DNA of 64,000 nucleotides from Hofstenia miamia (Eukaryota > Xenacoelomorpha > Acoela). Below the pieces are notes generated by a model. It was not told where the DNA came from and ran no database searches. It saw only the letters and a list, made by a program, of their open reading frames with translations. How positions within the stretch are numbered: the stretch's first letter is position 1; each line of letters begins with the position of its first letter. Below are positions 25,826 to 37,643 of the stretch, one piece after another. The DNA lies in NCBI GenBank assembly GCA_004352715.1, contig SCFE01000001.1:6624409-6688408 (forward strand), read 5' to 3'. The translations under genes and the position numbers were made by a program.

Positions 25826-25935
25826 ATCCTTTTGTCAATATGTATACCAAAAGATGGATCTTTTTACCAAAATGTGTACCAAAAAACGTATCGTTTTACA
25901 AAATGTACATAAAAAGATTCCAAAAAGATGCAAAG
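25826..25935. repeat. Degenerate 36-bp tandem repeat, three copies
   Basis: Units of about 36 bp with the pattern CCTTTTGTCAATATGTATAC, TTTTTACCAAAATGTGTACC and TTTTACAAAATGTACAT. Because the unit is a multiple of three, a plus-strand frame (25750-25998) shows a 12-residue periodicity. This is a short minisatellite rather than a supported gene. Confidence 0.6.
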
Positions 25936-27346
25936 TTAATCCAAAATGGTAGCATTTTGCCAACATTTTTGGCAAAAAAATTCAAACAATTTTATTAGGG
26001 TTGCATCAGCGGCCATAAGCAGATACAGAAAAAATTGCTAGGGGGCAAAGAAAAATGAGATTCTAGGTGCATAATTGGGTACTAAAGAATTTCTGTATAT
26101 TATTTCTTATAGCACTATTTTAATGCCCGGGCTCAATGTCCCACCTATGTCCACTGGTGCCAGCACCTATAATGTTTTTTATAATTAATTCATTATTGTT
26201 ATGTTGATGCACACTCCTTCTCAATCAAAGTGTCAATTTCAGTGTCATGATCTTCTTCATCTAAATTTGTATTGTATAAAAACCATCATTACCATCTATA
26301 TAACGTGTCTTCTTCACTACATTTGAAGCTATGAATAAGGCATGAATCAATGGAACTATTGATTTGTATTTTTTCAATAGTCGTATTGTTATCTCCTACT
26401 GATGTCTTTTGTAGGTTGTGGGTAAATTTTTCCACTTTACTGCTATAAAATTTGTATAATTGCTTTTTAAGAAATTAGTTTTTAATAATGTGCAATTTTG
26501 ACTCCCAGAACATTTTGCAATGAAGTTTTCACTAACTAAGTTAGCTTAGTGCGTACTTGTACTTGGTTTACGCTAAAGATGCATTGGTAATGTAAGTTGG
26601 TGATTCAGATAATTTTGATAGATAAAAAACCTTTCTTTAAAAGTAAATGAGGAGACATCAAATTTTCCACTGAATTTAATTTTTTATGAGGTTATTAATT
26701 GAGTATTCTTATAAAATGGATTCTTCCAGCGTCGTATTATTTGTATTAATATGTATAAAAATCTTATCCAATCAATGAACATTGACACTACATATTCCGA
26801 TTGCTCCTAATTCATTGTTAGAAGTATTCTTCCCTTATTAAAGTGTCGAGGTTGTAAGATATTTTCAAGATTTAGATCTGAATGCAATCATGCAAATGTT
26901 ACTAAGTGTTCTGTTTTTTGGACTAAAAATTTATAACTGTATTTTTATAGAACAACAATTTTGTGCAACTTTTTGTAAATTTTTAGAAGGTTCTAAGTTG
27001 GTATGCAGACTATTTCGGATTTCTTTGCTAGCAACCGCCTTAGCAAGCTATAAAATTCATAAAGACAATTAAGGAGAAGCATGAATTCATCAGGAAAACT
27101 AGAAAAAGTACTTTCTTTTGTCTGTGAAGCACCTTTAGTCAACGTTGTGAAATTCATAAAAAGCTTCAATATTTCTTCTTATAGCATATGCGACTTAAGG
27201 CTTTGAGGTCATGGGAAGTCATCGTAAAGATTCGACCTCCCACCTATTCACTAGGCATCTTTGACACTAGAATGTTATCGGGCTCAGTCCCATTGAATTT
27301 GAGTTCAGTTGTACGGAAAAACTTATATTTTGACCAAAATAGGTAA

Positions 27347-27350
<4 letters not shown>
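25936..27350. other. Non-coding AT-rich sequence
   Basis: Nothing recognised. The 60-codon frame at 26890-27072 has no domain signature. Confidence 0.45.
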
Positions 27351-27382
<32 letters not shown>

Positions 27383-27574
27383 NNNNNNNNNNNNNNNNNN
27401 NNNNNNNNNNNNNNNNNNNNNNNNNNNNNNNNNNNNNNNNNNNNNNNNNNNNNNNNNNNNNNNNNNNNNNNNNNNNNNNNNNNNNNNNNNNNNNNNNNNN
27501 NNNNNNNNNNNNNNNNNNNNNNNNNNNNNNNNNNNNNNNNNNNNNNNNNNNNNNNNNNNNNNNNNNNNNNNNNN

Positions 27575-27603
<29 letters not shown>
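27351..27603. repeat. (TA)n array with assembly gap, left flank of the Tc1-like element
   Basis: TA units, 192 N (27383-27574), then more TA units up to the Tc1-like terminus. The element's TA target cannot be told apart within this array. Confidence 0.9.
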
Positions 27604-27606
<3 letters not shown>

Positions 27607-27607
27607 G

Positions 27608-28773
27608 TACTGGCCAAAAGTTTAGGAACAGTAACCCGAGTAAACCGTGCTTTATGCTATTTCCTGGAAATTTCGTAAAATTCCTGGAATTCTCAATTTT
27701 TTCTTAGAATTTACAACAGATTCATTTAGCCAATCAAATTAGCACAACTTTAGATTTACACACAATACATTCTCCTCTCACAAGCGGTCCGGAAGACCAA
27801 AAGTGACAACCCCTCAATCTGACCGCCTCATTCATCATTATGTCGTCAATCAATCATTCTCTTCATCTTCTGAAGTCAAAGCAAATCTAGGTGCGGTAGT
27901 GCAGAATGTATCAACCTGCACCATTAGGCGTCGATTGAATACTACCTTTGACCTTCCATCATGCAAACCCCGATTGTCTTCAAAGAACATTCGAGACCGG
28001 TTGCGCTTCTGCAGGCAATACCAACACTACACCCCTGAGATGTGGCATCAAGTAATGTGTAGTGACGAATCCAAGATTTGCCAGTTTTCATCATACCGGC
28101 CACACGTTCGACGACCAAGAAACCAATAATTCAACACACGTTACACGCCACAAACTGTCCGCTCAGCACCTTCTGTGATGATTTGGGGTGCTATAACTGC
28201 GAATGGGCGTGCTAGTCTGCATTTTGTTCTCCACAACGAGACAGTCACAACCAAGGCCTACATCAAAATAATTCAGGAGACAGTTCCCATGTTTATGCAG
28301 CTTCGCGGAACATCTGTACTACAAGATGGTGCTCCTTGCCACAGCGCTAAAATTGTGAAACAGTGGATTGCATCACAAGACTTTCGGTTGCTTGAGAACT
28401 GACCGGAAAACTCCCCAGACCTCAACGTCATAGAAAATTGCCGGCATCACATCAAAAACTGTCTGAAGAAGCGCCAATGCACATCATTCGACGATCGGAA
28501 GGAGCAAATTAAAGTTATATGGTGCACAGAGATTACTGATGATTATTGTAGAAAGCTGGTCGAGTCAATGTCAAATCGCATTGCTGCGTGTTTGGCCAAT
28601 AATGGCGGACATACAAAATATTAGTGAGTTTTTCTAAATTAACGATTTACTTTCTCCACGGTGTTTTCATATTGTTCCTACATTGTGTTATTATATTGTT
28701 TCTACATTGCGTTTTTAGTGTAAAATACAAAAATTTCTAAATTTGGAAAGTGTTCCCAAACTTTTGGCCAGTA
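27608..28773 (+). mobile_element. Tc1-like element with matching terminal inverted repeats, inserted in (TA)n
   Basis: The left end TACTGGCCAAAAGTTTAGGA (27608 onward) matches the reverse complement of the right end (28751-28773, TACTGGCCAAAAGTTTGGGA), with one mismatch over about 23 bp. The element sits between two (TA)n arrays, as expected from TA-targeting. At about 1.17 kb it is shorter than autonomous Tc1 elements: the first DNA-binding helix-turn-helix is absent between 27630 and 27760, indicating an internal deletion. The remaining transposase has two in-frame stops, so the copy is dead but could still be mobilised in trans because both ends survive. Confidence 0.9.
27770..28624 (+). 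pseudogene. Tc1-like transposase pseudogene (DDE, spacing 35)
   Basis: One frame runs throughout, broken only by TAA 28127 and TGA 28400. It starts with RSGRPKVTTP, the GRPR-like linker between the two amino-terminal helix-turn-helix domains of Tc1 transposases, and continues through the second HTH (VSTCTIRRRL). The catalytic triad is visible: MCSDES (first Asp), LQDGAPCH (second Asp) and SPDLNVIEN (Glu). Counting the stop as one residue, 35 residues separate the second Asp from the Glu, one more than the common DD34E. The carboxyl end is ANNGGHTKY. The first HTH is missing. Typical Tc1 transposases are about 340 residues; about 284 codons remain. Confidence 0.9.
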
Positions 28774-28930
28774 ATATATATATATNNNNNNNNNNNNNNN
28801 NNNNNNNNNNNNNNNNNNNNNNNNNNNNNNNNNNNNNNNNNNNNNNNNNNNNNNNNNNNNNNNNNNNNNNNNNNNNNNNNNNNNNNNNNNNNNNNNNNNN
28901 NNNNNNNNNNNNNNNNNNNNNNNNNNNNNN

Positions 28931-28963
<33 letters not shown>
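28774..28963. repeat. (TA)n array with assembly gap, right flank of the Tc1-like element
   Basis: TA units, 145 N (28786-28930), then TA units. Mirror of the left flank. Confidence 0.9.
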
Positions 28964-28966
<3 letters not shown>

Positions 28967-31050
28967 TAAAACTTGAATATAAACGTAGTTATGGATTGAA
29001 TGATGAAAAGTATTCACCAATGCCGATGGGGCATATAAATCAAGACCCATGTCAGGCTTTGATTCTTTTGCTCTAAGTAGTTTTCTCTTTATTCTACTGC
29101 TTTTCATTTATTTAATAAATGCTATATATTTTGGCTAACTTGAAAAACAATTTACCTCATTATATTTTGAACATTAAAAACGGAATTCATCACTATGGTA
29201 CTAGTTGCCATTATTGTAGTTATTGTAGTCAATTTTCTTAAATTTAAATTTTACAACTTTAAGAAAGACTAAGTTTTTAATGGCGCTATCAACAAAGGAA
29301 AATAGGTTACTTCTGTAAAAGCTTTGTAAATTTCAATGATTGGTGTGAATTATGGAGTGTCAGAAGCACAATTTAACCTCATTATGCTGTTTCATACATT
29401 GTATTCGTTAATATTATTTTATGTTTAAAATATGCATATGTTTTTTACTATCAGGGACAAATTATTTTGTTACAACTTAATGCGATGCTATGCTGGCGCA
29501 TTTTATCCGTTTATATGTACTAGGATATAAACACATTTTTAATAGGTTATTGTTTACATTTAATACCAATGTTAATAAAATAGAACTAAATTTGCGAATA
29601 AAAATGCCTTAAAATTGCGTAAAAATCAAAATATTAAAGACAATATTTTCAATTTTTCAATTCCATGAACGATCATTTGATGTTTTAAGTGAAGCACCAA
29701 AAAAATTGACTTTGGCAAAAGAATATAATCAAAATTTGAAAAACTCTCAGCATTCGCACTAATAAAGCGATTAAATTTGGCCTTTGCGCTGTCCCCAAGG
29801 TGATGATTTCAAATAATTTTTAAATTAGTGAGAACGTACCTCTTTAAAAGACATCTCAGATAAGTGAAATACTTTCACTTTTATAACTTTTATATTTGTA
29901 ATCACAATAATCTTCAAATTTAATGCGTCAGCCACTTCATTCACACATTCATGAAAAAATGAATATATGTTCAATTATAATATTTATATTATGATTATAA
30001 ATAGGTGCATTTTTCAACAATAATTTTGAAAATATTTTCTGTAACATGAGGGGGGGGGGGGGTAATCAGTACCTTTTCAAATTTTTAATTCTATTTCTTA
30101 CTGATGCAAATATTATCGAGTTTCAACTTTATGAACTGCAGGATTACCATTATTCACAAGTATGATGAAGCATGTTTCTCAAGAAATTCTTATTTTCAAC
30201 TTTATAATTTAAAAAACTTAAGTTAAATATTAACAAAATCTTTTTTAATTTCAAAATTTCACATTTTTATCTACTGATCAACAAAACAAGTGAATATATT
30301 TGCTCGGTGAATTTAATTGCATTCCAATGATAAGGGGTACTTTGATTTCGTTTTAACGTTTCTTCAGGAATTCGAGCAACAATTACCCAACGGCAGATCC
30401 GTATCATAGACATTCCTTCATATTGGCTGATTGCATTTTGTTCCGTAATTGAAAAGGCATGAATGGAAGCAATTCTTTTTGTGGTAAGCCTGTTGAATGG
30501 GAATCAGCACGCCAATACACTAATGTTTTTTGCCACTACCTCATCAAGAGATTAAAGAACCTTAGTGCTATTTCCTGGTGAAATAGTAATGATGACTTGA
30601 TGTTGTTGGACCAACCAGACAACATTGTAAAACATATTTGAAGCCAATTGATCTCTTATCAACAACTTGCACCATGGGAGCACTTTGGAATTTCGAGAAA
30701 CTGGTTTTCAAACCATTCTTCAAACTGTGCCTATTCAAACCAAAGGTTACCATGTCATAAACTCATAAAATTCTTCATGAAAATAAAATGTATTAAATTT
30801 ACTTTGATGAAGTATTAGATATTGAATTCTCTCAATTTTCTAATCAGAGAAGTGAAAGTTTTAAATTTAAAAATTGGGTAATTATGTATAGCAAATGAAA
30901 AGAATAATTTCGTAAAAACCGATATCTAAAGAAAATGATTGATGTCATACATAAATAAATCAAAGTAGATACATTAGCTAAATATAATGATTAGGTATAA
31001 ATTGTAAATGAATTTAGATTGCCAAATCAAAATTTAGAATGAGTCCAAAA
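28964..31050. other. Non-coding sequence
   Basis: Contains a 14-base poly-G run at 30049-30062. The minus frame 30568-30753 is slightly less AT-rich but has no recognisable domain. No gene supported. Confidence 0.45.
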
Positions 31051-31352
31051 CAGACTAGTCAACGAGCTGAGCCGTTGATATACAACGAACCCAAAAAGAG
31101 CCTTTACTAAGAAAAAGAAAATTTATACTTCTGCTTTTTAATTTGCTTATGCAGATTTTTCTTATTTTTCAATCAATATAACTTTTTTATGATCATATTT
31201 TCAAATTCATATTAGATAATAGGAAGAGTTATGCAAAAAATTTTGAGAGCGCAATATTTTTAAGAAAATATCGAGCTAAAACAAGCCTCATTCAATGGTT
31301 CTATGTGGCGAGCCGAGCTGAGCTTAAAAATTTCGGCTCGTTGACAAGTCTG
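31051..31352. mobile_element. hAT MITE with near-perfect 8-bp target duplication
   Basis: The left end is CAGACTAGTCAACGAGCTGA. The right end as reverse complement is CAGACTTGTCAACGAGCCGA. They agree at 18 of 20 positions. The flanking 8-mers are GTCCAAAA (31043-31050) and GCCCAAAA (31353-31360), 7 of 8 identical, the length expected of hAT. The interior is 302 bp in total, non-coding, with extra GAGCCGAGCTGAGC words near the right end. Confidence 0.87.
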
Positions 31353-33519
31353 GCCCAAAACAATGGCCATCACCTTTATATAAAACGACTTTTACAGTTT
31401 ACTGACGAGAACGACATTGACTCACTTGTTTTGGACGCAATTCAAAAGTGTAATTAGACACTCTTAAGCCAGACCGCGAAAGCTTAATTGTAGTGTATAT
31501 TCAATAATAAAATATCCACCTTTTTCTTTAAAAAGTTATTTGTTTACACTTTGATGCTTCCATTAATATGGATTGTAATAGACAGTGTACTCTAAAGAAA
31601 GAGTTCTAGAATTTCATATTGACCCATATTCTGTTAAAATGAAGTTATTTTTATAATTCTTTGAGAGATATCACATCACTCAATAAGCAGGAAGAAACTA
31701 TAAATATTTTTATCATTAACAACAGAACGTCAATTAATTATGATTTGAAAACAGTGCCTTCTGACAAATTTTATTCTCAAATTTTCAGGTAGACATTGAA
31801 AGCGCAAACACAATACCATTGTCAGCTACGCTAAATTCATCTTAACTCTAAAGAAAGAGATAATTTGACGTTTCTGTCTTTAGTAATTACGTTCTAAATA
31901 ATGACTGTCAAAGTTTATAACTGTCTGCATCACATTACATTTCTAAGCTACTTCGTTTACAGTAGATGCTAGTTGTATTTCTTGTATTATCACAGAAAAA
32001 CATAAATTATATGTATATATATATATATATAATGAGCTTGTTTTCCTTATACCTCAATAATTAATTAATAAATTATTTCAAAAAATTACTTCAGATATTT
32101 TTGATTTGTTCGACTTTATTTCAAAGTTGGTCGGATTGATATTATGAATGTATGTAAATACCTCAGATTGAAGATTTCAATTAATATGTTTCGATTTTCG
32201 TTTCGCAAAATGACCTTCCACAGATATCACAATTATAAGGTTAAAGATGGCCGAATGTGATCCTTATTTTAAAGCGAATCAAAGGTATTAGTTGAAGTGA
32301 AAATTCTACCAAATTTCTTTTCCTTAGTAATTTATTAATTTTCAGCAGTTCTTGCATAGATTGATGTTCACATGATGGATAAAGGGTAGTGCCAATATAT
32401 CGTGAATGTTCTTAAATTCAGTGTTGACGATATTTTTGATGTAATTGTGCGAATATCCATTTTCATGAATTGCATAATTTATCTAGACTTTTGATCATTA
32501 ATTAATAGGTTGATGATAATCTGATTATTCCTTTGCAAATACATCTGATGGTGTCAGATATATTATTTTTCATTACAAAAAAATAAAAATGGTAAACAAG
32601 TATTATAGGCTTCATGTATAGTTCAGAAGCAAAAGTCTCCTTTATGTTTGTAATGGTAACATCCAAGAAATTCAGTTTCAAATTATTCATTGTAATTCTT
32701 ATTTTTCTCATAAGTGCTCATAGTATTTTATTTCATATTATTCAAAAAAATTTAACAGTATAAAAATTAAAAATTTGGTGGTTATTTTTTCAAAAAATTA
32801 TTATAAAGCAAGGTAGCCTTGTTATAAAGCAATTAAGTATTTACAAGTTAGACTTAACGTACTCATATCTGATTTAGTGAGCTTTGAGGGCTTGCATAAA
32901 AATTTAAGATATGTATTTATACACATCAGAGCTTTAACACTTTAGTAGACCTAATTTCTATCTATTGTGCATCAAAATAAATCAAATTGTTTTACTTGCT
33001 TAATTTAAGATATATGCATTTTTTGAGAAATTTAATATGTTTTCAAAACTTTGCTTGATGACTATTTTCAAGCGGGAGGTATTACAGTCACACATAGCAC
33101 ATTTCAATAAAAAATAAATCATTGTTGAATGCGAGCATCCATTTAATACTGAAAATGAAATTCCGTTACTACTTGACCAGCCCTTTTTCCGTTTTACTTG
33201 TATCTGCAAAGGCGCAATTATTTGGCCTTGTCAGCCAAATGATTGTTTTTAAAAATAAATCTTTAATCTACAGTACATTCTTCGCTTTAGTGAATCCTAC
33301 GACATCATGGCAGTTACTTAGCAAACTTTTCAACTAAAAAATATATTCTATGCATTATCAATTATTTAGTACAAAGTTCTTTCTATTGCCCCATGCAACT
33401 CCACTATAAATAGGCATCCTTTTGATTGGTGATAGCATACAGCTGCAAGTCAATTGTCAAAAATGTTTAGATTATTAAAGTTTACGTGTTCTCCTAAGAC
33501 TTTTAAGACTCAAATTTTT
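31353..33519. other. Non-coding AT-rich sequence
   Basis: A (TA)n tract at 32011-32030. The short frames at 32502-32711 (minus), 33000-33209 (minus) and 33122-33337 (plus) have no domain signature. Confidence 0.45.
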
Positions 33520-33644
33520 TAAGTGACCCTATTTGACAGAACCCGAACTGACCCAACCCAAACATAACTTAATGATATGTAACCGAATAATAAATTTAGC
33601 ACATATGATCCATCCCGACCCAATCTTACACGTTCACAACTCTG
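33520..33644. mobile_element. Fragment related to repeat B (GACCC-rich, hAT-like end)
   Basis: GACCC, CCCGAAC and CCCAACCC words resemble repeat B. The right edge reads, as reverse complement, CAGAGTTGTGAACGTG, similar to the B terminus CAGAGTCGCAACCGGGTC. No left terminus or target duplication was found, so this is a fragment or a diverged relative. Confidence 0.4.
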
Positions 33645-34046
33645 GGCTGCATCAAATATCCCCTTTGGGGTATAAAAGAATAAATAATAACTAAATTTGA
33701 AAGAATCTCGTCGCAAACACATTTATTACAGGAATGTAAGAAACATCCTCATTGTATTTAGATAGAAATTCTTGACAAAAGAAACTTGACATTTGATGTC
33801 GCATCCTAACCGGATCCGCAAATTTATTTACCTAAAGATTCTTTTGATGTAATACATTTTGTTTATAACAATAAAACTATAAATTAAAATTAACTAAGCA
33901 TAGGCCTACCATATATTAACAAATTAGAATGCATTGATACAATTTCTGCCATCGTAATGATGTGTGTAAATTCAAATGAATACATTCCAAGATTGGAGAG
34001 TTTAGGCTAAAGTACAAAACTATTCGGAAAAACAGTAAGTCTTTAA
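33645..34046. other. Non-coding sequence
   Basis: Nothing recognised. Confidence 0.45.
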
Positions 34047-35314
34047 ACGATTAAGGCCTGTCGCCGTTAAGGCGAACTTATGCTAAGTCCTAACAGCAGT
34101 GTGCGACTGTATTTCTTAAGTTAAGGTTAAAATCGAGGTGTACGTTCTCATTAAGTTAAGGTTTACCTTAACGACGGTGTGCGACGATCGAGAGGGGGTA
34201 GTATACTGGCGTTGCAATCTCATAATTGATAAAAAAAGTCTGCCCATTTCGAAAGCACAAATCATGGATCTCTGTGCTATGCTACAGAGACCCATGCACA
34301 AATGCTTGAATTTGATAGGCATTTGCAGTGTTGTTGATAAATACTATTCACAATTATTTAATAAATTTAAAGCATTAGGGCAGTAGGTACACATAAAACC
34401 TTCATATCAAATTGTATTTGAATGTTAAATATAAGCATTTAAATCAAGAGAACTATGTAAATGTAAAACTTGAGTGTATATTATTGTTTTATTCTTATGT
34501 AAAATATGAATCAAATCATAGCACATGTTTGTTCAGAATAAGTGAAAATTAAGTTAGATCTAGTAATTTTTACATATTTGAATCATATTCACTAAAATTA
34601 GTGGGCACATTTGAAAACATGTTGCTATGCAAAATAATTTGGATATATAGTAAAAAAAACTTAAATTTATAAAATCTCGCAAAAATATTCAACTTTCTCA
34701 AATTGAAAATTGAATTTCTGCATGCACTTAGAATTGGAATCGACCCTAAATTAAAAGTGGAATGTAATGCCGATAATAGCTATTAACAGCCAGCCGGGTT
34801 TTACCAGTAAATTGTAGAATTTAGAAAATGTCAAATTGTGGTAAAGCTAAAATTGCAAAACAGAAATCTCAAGCAGACATTTTCATCGTATTTTTACATA
34901 AAATAAAACATCAAAATATTGTATCTTGTTTGTTTCTTAACAAAAATATTTATTTTGATTTATTCTATATATTTTAGAGGGTTTAGTTTAGAATTTGCCT
35001 GAATGTTCAATAATTTTCAATATTATATTGGTTAGCTTTTTTGGACCTACCCTAGCTTGAATATAAATATAAAGGCTCCATGGCTAATGAATTTAAATAG
35101 ATATGGTCCCTTTGGTGCTGATTGATAAACATATTTTATACTTAATAAAATTACAATTACGAATATAAAATTTTGTAATTGCTTAACATGCAATAACCAC
35201 ATGAGTTAAAAAGTGAAAAATATGATATGGCATAACATAATAATTAGGGCTAACATATGTATTAATGGCTTAATTTTATATAATTCTCTACACAATTTAA
35301 CTCAAATCATTTCG

Positions 35315-35348
<34 letters not shown>

Positions 35349-35573
35349 AAAATTTTTCCACTGTTTGTTTATGCCAATTTATTTATGCACATACAAATTC
35401 AAATATTGCCATCAAAGAACCTTAACGAAACTGTCGCACACAGACTTAAAGTAAATTGAACCCTTAACTCTAGAAAAAACGTTAAGGTTCGCGTTGCGTT
35501 TAGCATTAACTTAAGAAATTCTGTCACAAGTTAAGGTTATCTTAGCGGCAGTGTATGACGGGATAAGACCGCC
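34047..35573. mobile_element. Candidate 1.5-kb inverted-repeat element with TTAAGTTAAGGTT subterminal motifs
   Basis: The left end (after TAA at 34046-34051: GGCCTGTCGCCGTTAAGG, then GCAGTGTGCGAC, CTTAAGTTAAGGTT and GGTGTGCGACG up to 34190) is loosely inverted relative to 35420-35573 (as reverse complement CCGTCATACACTGCCGCTAAG, then TTCTTAAGTTAATGC and GTGTGCGACAG). TTAAGTTAAGG-type words recur at both ends. TAA/TTA trinucleotides flank both ends, which would suit PIF/Harbinger-type insertion, but that is inference. The AT-rich interior holds a (TA)n array (35314-35343) and no transposase. Confidence 0.5.
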
Positions 35574-36050
35574 CTAAGAATCTTAACTACAAAAACTTGA
35601 ACTATTTAAAGGAAAATTATAGATTAAATTTATTATTGTTGCTTTACTTCATTAATAGAAACCTAATGTTATAAAGGTACACAATATTCTATTTAATATA
35701 AACTATCAAATGTCATTTGGTAGCTTTTTTGCAATATTCATTCAGAAATTTAATTAGCTGTCAACTCATCTATTGAATTTCTCTAATAAAAAAATTTTAG
35801 TAATTTTATAAATGCACTTTAGCGAGCTCTTCAACTTTTTGAAGTTATATGACTGACAAAACAAATTGTTTTAGATTTTCGCTGTAAAAATATATTGATG
35901 CATCTCTAAAAAATAACTGTATGATGGAAATGTATGAAGTGATTCGTTCAAATTCAAAATATTTGTCAAAGGGTAATTGATCAAATGCATTTTCAATGCA
36001 TTCTATCAACTAGCGTTTTGGGGTTGGGAAGATATTGTGTGGCCGTGCTT
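35574..36050. other. Non-coding AT-rich sequence
   Basis: Nothing recognised. Confidence 0.45.
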
Positions 36051-36416
36051 TAGTGATGTGTGGGCCGCCGATTTTTTTGGTCCGGGCCCGCCCGTGCCCG
36101 CTGTTCATCACTGAGCCCACCCGAGCGTGATTTCATTATGTACCTGTAAATTACTCCAGATCCAATAAAAACATTACTATTAGCTGTTAAATTTACCTGT
36201 GGTAGATTTGAGATATAGTGAAGTTGTGATTTGAGATATAGCAAACAGAATTGTAAACAGAAATATTGTGTTTTGAGATATAGTAACCAAAATAGACTTA
36301 CAATACCTTTATCTTTTCTTCTCTATACCAGCCCATGGCACGGCCTTTAAGATCTCAGTTCACCCGTTAAAGTTTTAGCCCATCCGAGCCCGCGGGCCAC
36401 GGGCCGCACACCCCTA
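36051..36416. mobile_element. GC-ended hAT-like MITE
   Basis: The left end, TAGTGATGTGTGGGCCGCC, pairs with the right end as reverse complement, TAGGGGTGTGCGGCCCGTGG. Both ends are strikingly GC-rich (CCCGCCCG, GAGCCCGCGGGCC) while the middle is AT-rich. TAGGGGTGTGC-type termini are typical of some hAT MITE families. The flanking 8-mers CCGTGCTT and CCGTTTGA share only their first four bases, so the duplication is at best decayed. Confidence 0.55.
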
Positions 36417-36425
36417 CCGTTTGAA

Positions 36426-36760
36426 AGACAACGAGTGGCCCATGCCCACCCATTGTCTTCTCTGTTCGATGCCTGCAAACCCGCCCGTTCTCCACTGTAC
36501 TCTAAGGCCTCCCGTCAATTAATATAGAAGATTGTTCTAAATTGTTTGTGATTTCTAACAAAAACTGAACAGGCTTTGAAAAAAGACCAAGATTTTCAAG
36601 GTATTTATAACTACACGCAAATACGTCAAAAAAGAAAGTGTTAAGAGTAGCATGTGCAAAGCACAATTATTTGGATAAGTTTCTTTGAAAATATTTTGTG
36701 CTCATGATTGCCTGATCCGTTTTATAAGACAACAGGCGGTTCATGCCCACCCGTTGTTTT
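36426..36760. repeat. Pair of 35-bp GC-rich direct repeats about 300 bp apart
   Basis: 36426-36460 and 36727-36760 share GACAAC, then TGCCCACCC and TTGT. Each copy is itself a partial inverted repeat (AGACAA against TTGTCT in the first copy). They may be ends of a further degraded element. Confidence 0.55.
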
Positions 36761-37044
36761 CATACACGCTTCCTGCTCGCACGATGACAAAGCATTGTTA
36801 AAAAATTTTGTATGCACCCATATAAACTGCTGACCTACTAACTGTTATATGCAGAAATTACTATGCAAGCGTGACAGCATGGTAACTTTACATTATCCTG
36901 CAAACAGAAGTCTCGAAACCGCAGTTTTATGACAATCTATCTAATCCCATCCGATGAAGCGAGATTGAGTTTTTATGGTGTTTTTCTTGAAATACACGTT
37001 ATTGGTGTTTCATATGCTATGTTGTCAAATTTCTTTATTCCTCA

Positions 37045-37355
37045 ATTACACAATTTCTAAACGCTGCTGAATGCCATTTAGTGTATAACAAAATGATGTT
37101 CTAAAACATTCTCCAAACGTCTTCTAACTGTCTTATATTAAACCATTCCTAAAGGTTGCTGAATACCATCTATTGTCCACAAATAATATTGTAAAACGTC
37201 TTCTATAGACGTTTTCTAAACGTTTTCTAAACCATTTCTAAATGTCTTAAGCAGGTCTTTTACACATTACATAGATGCCATTGTCTTCTAGACATCTTCT
37301 AAACGATTTCTAAACTATTTTAAGACGTGTTATAAGATGTTTTGTAAACGTTTTA
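37045..37355. repeat. Diverged tandem repeats of about 90 bp
   Basis: Recurrent blocks: TTCTAAACGCTGCTGAATGC near 37055, TCCTAAAGGTTGCTGAATAC near 37147, and a third looser copy after 37220. TCTAAACGTTTTCTAAACG-like words fill the spaces. Non-coding satellite-like sequence. Confidence 0.6.
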
Positions 37356-37643
37356 TTGTTTATTGGGTCATATTGCGTCAAAGCTAATGACACTATTGAT
37401 CAACATTCCGAAAAACTACACAGGATGTTAGTAAATCGGGCTTAATAACAATTGATAAGAAGTGCTCAATTCAAACAGAGGTAAATTTCCTAGGGAGAGT
37501 AATGAAGCAGGGCTACATCACAATTAAAATGATTGGAAGTATTTAATCGATAAGATTAAGCCCTCATCAACCACCCCCCCCCGAAAAACCAATGTATAAT
37601 TTATAATACACAAAATCATTTGCCATAACACTGAATGATCAAT
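37356..37643. other. Non-coding sequence
   Basis: Contains a 9-base poly-C run near 37575. Nothing else seen. Confidence 0.45.
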
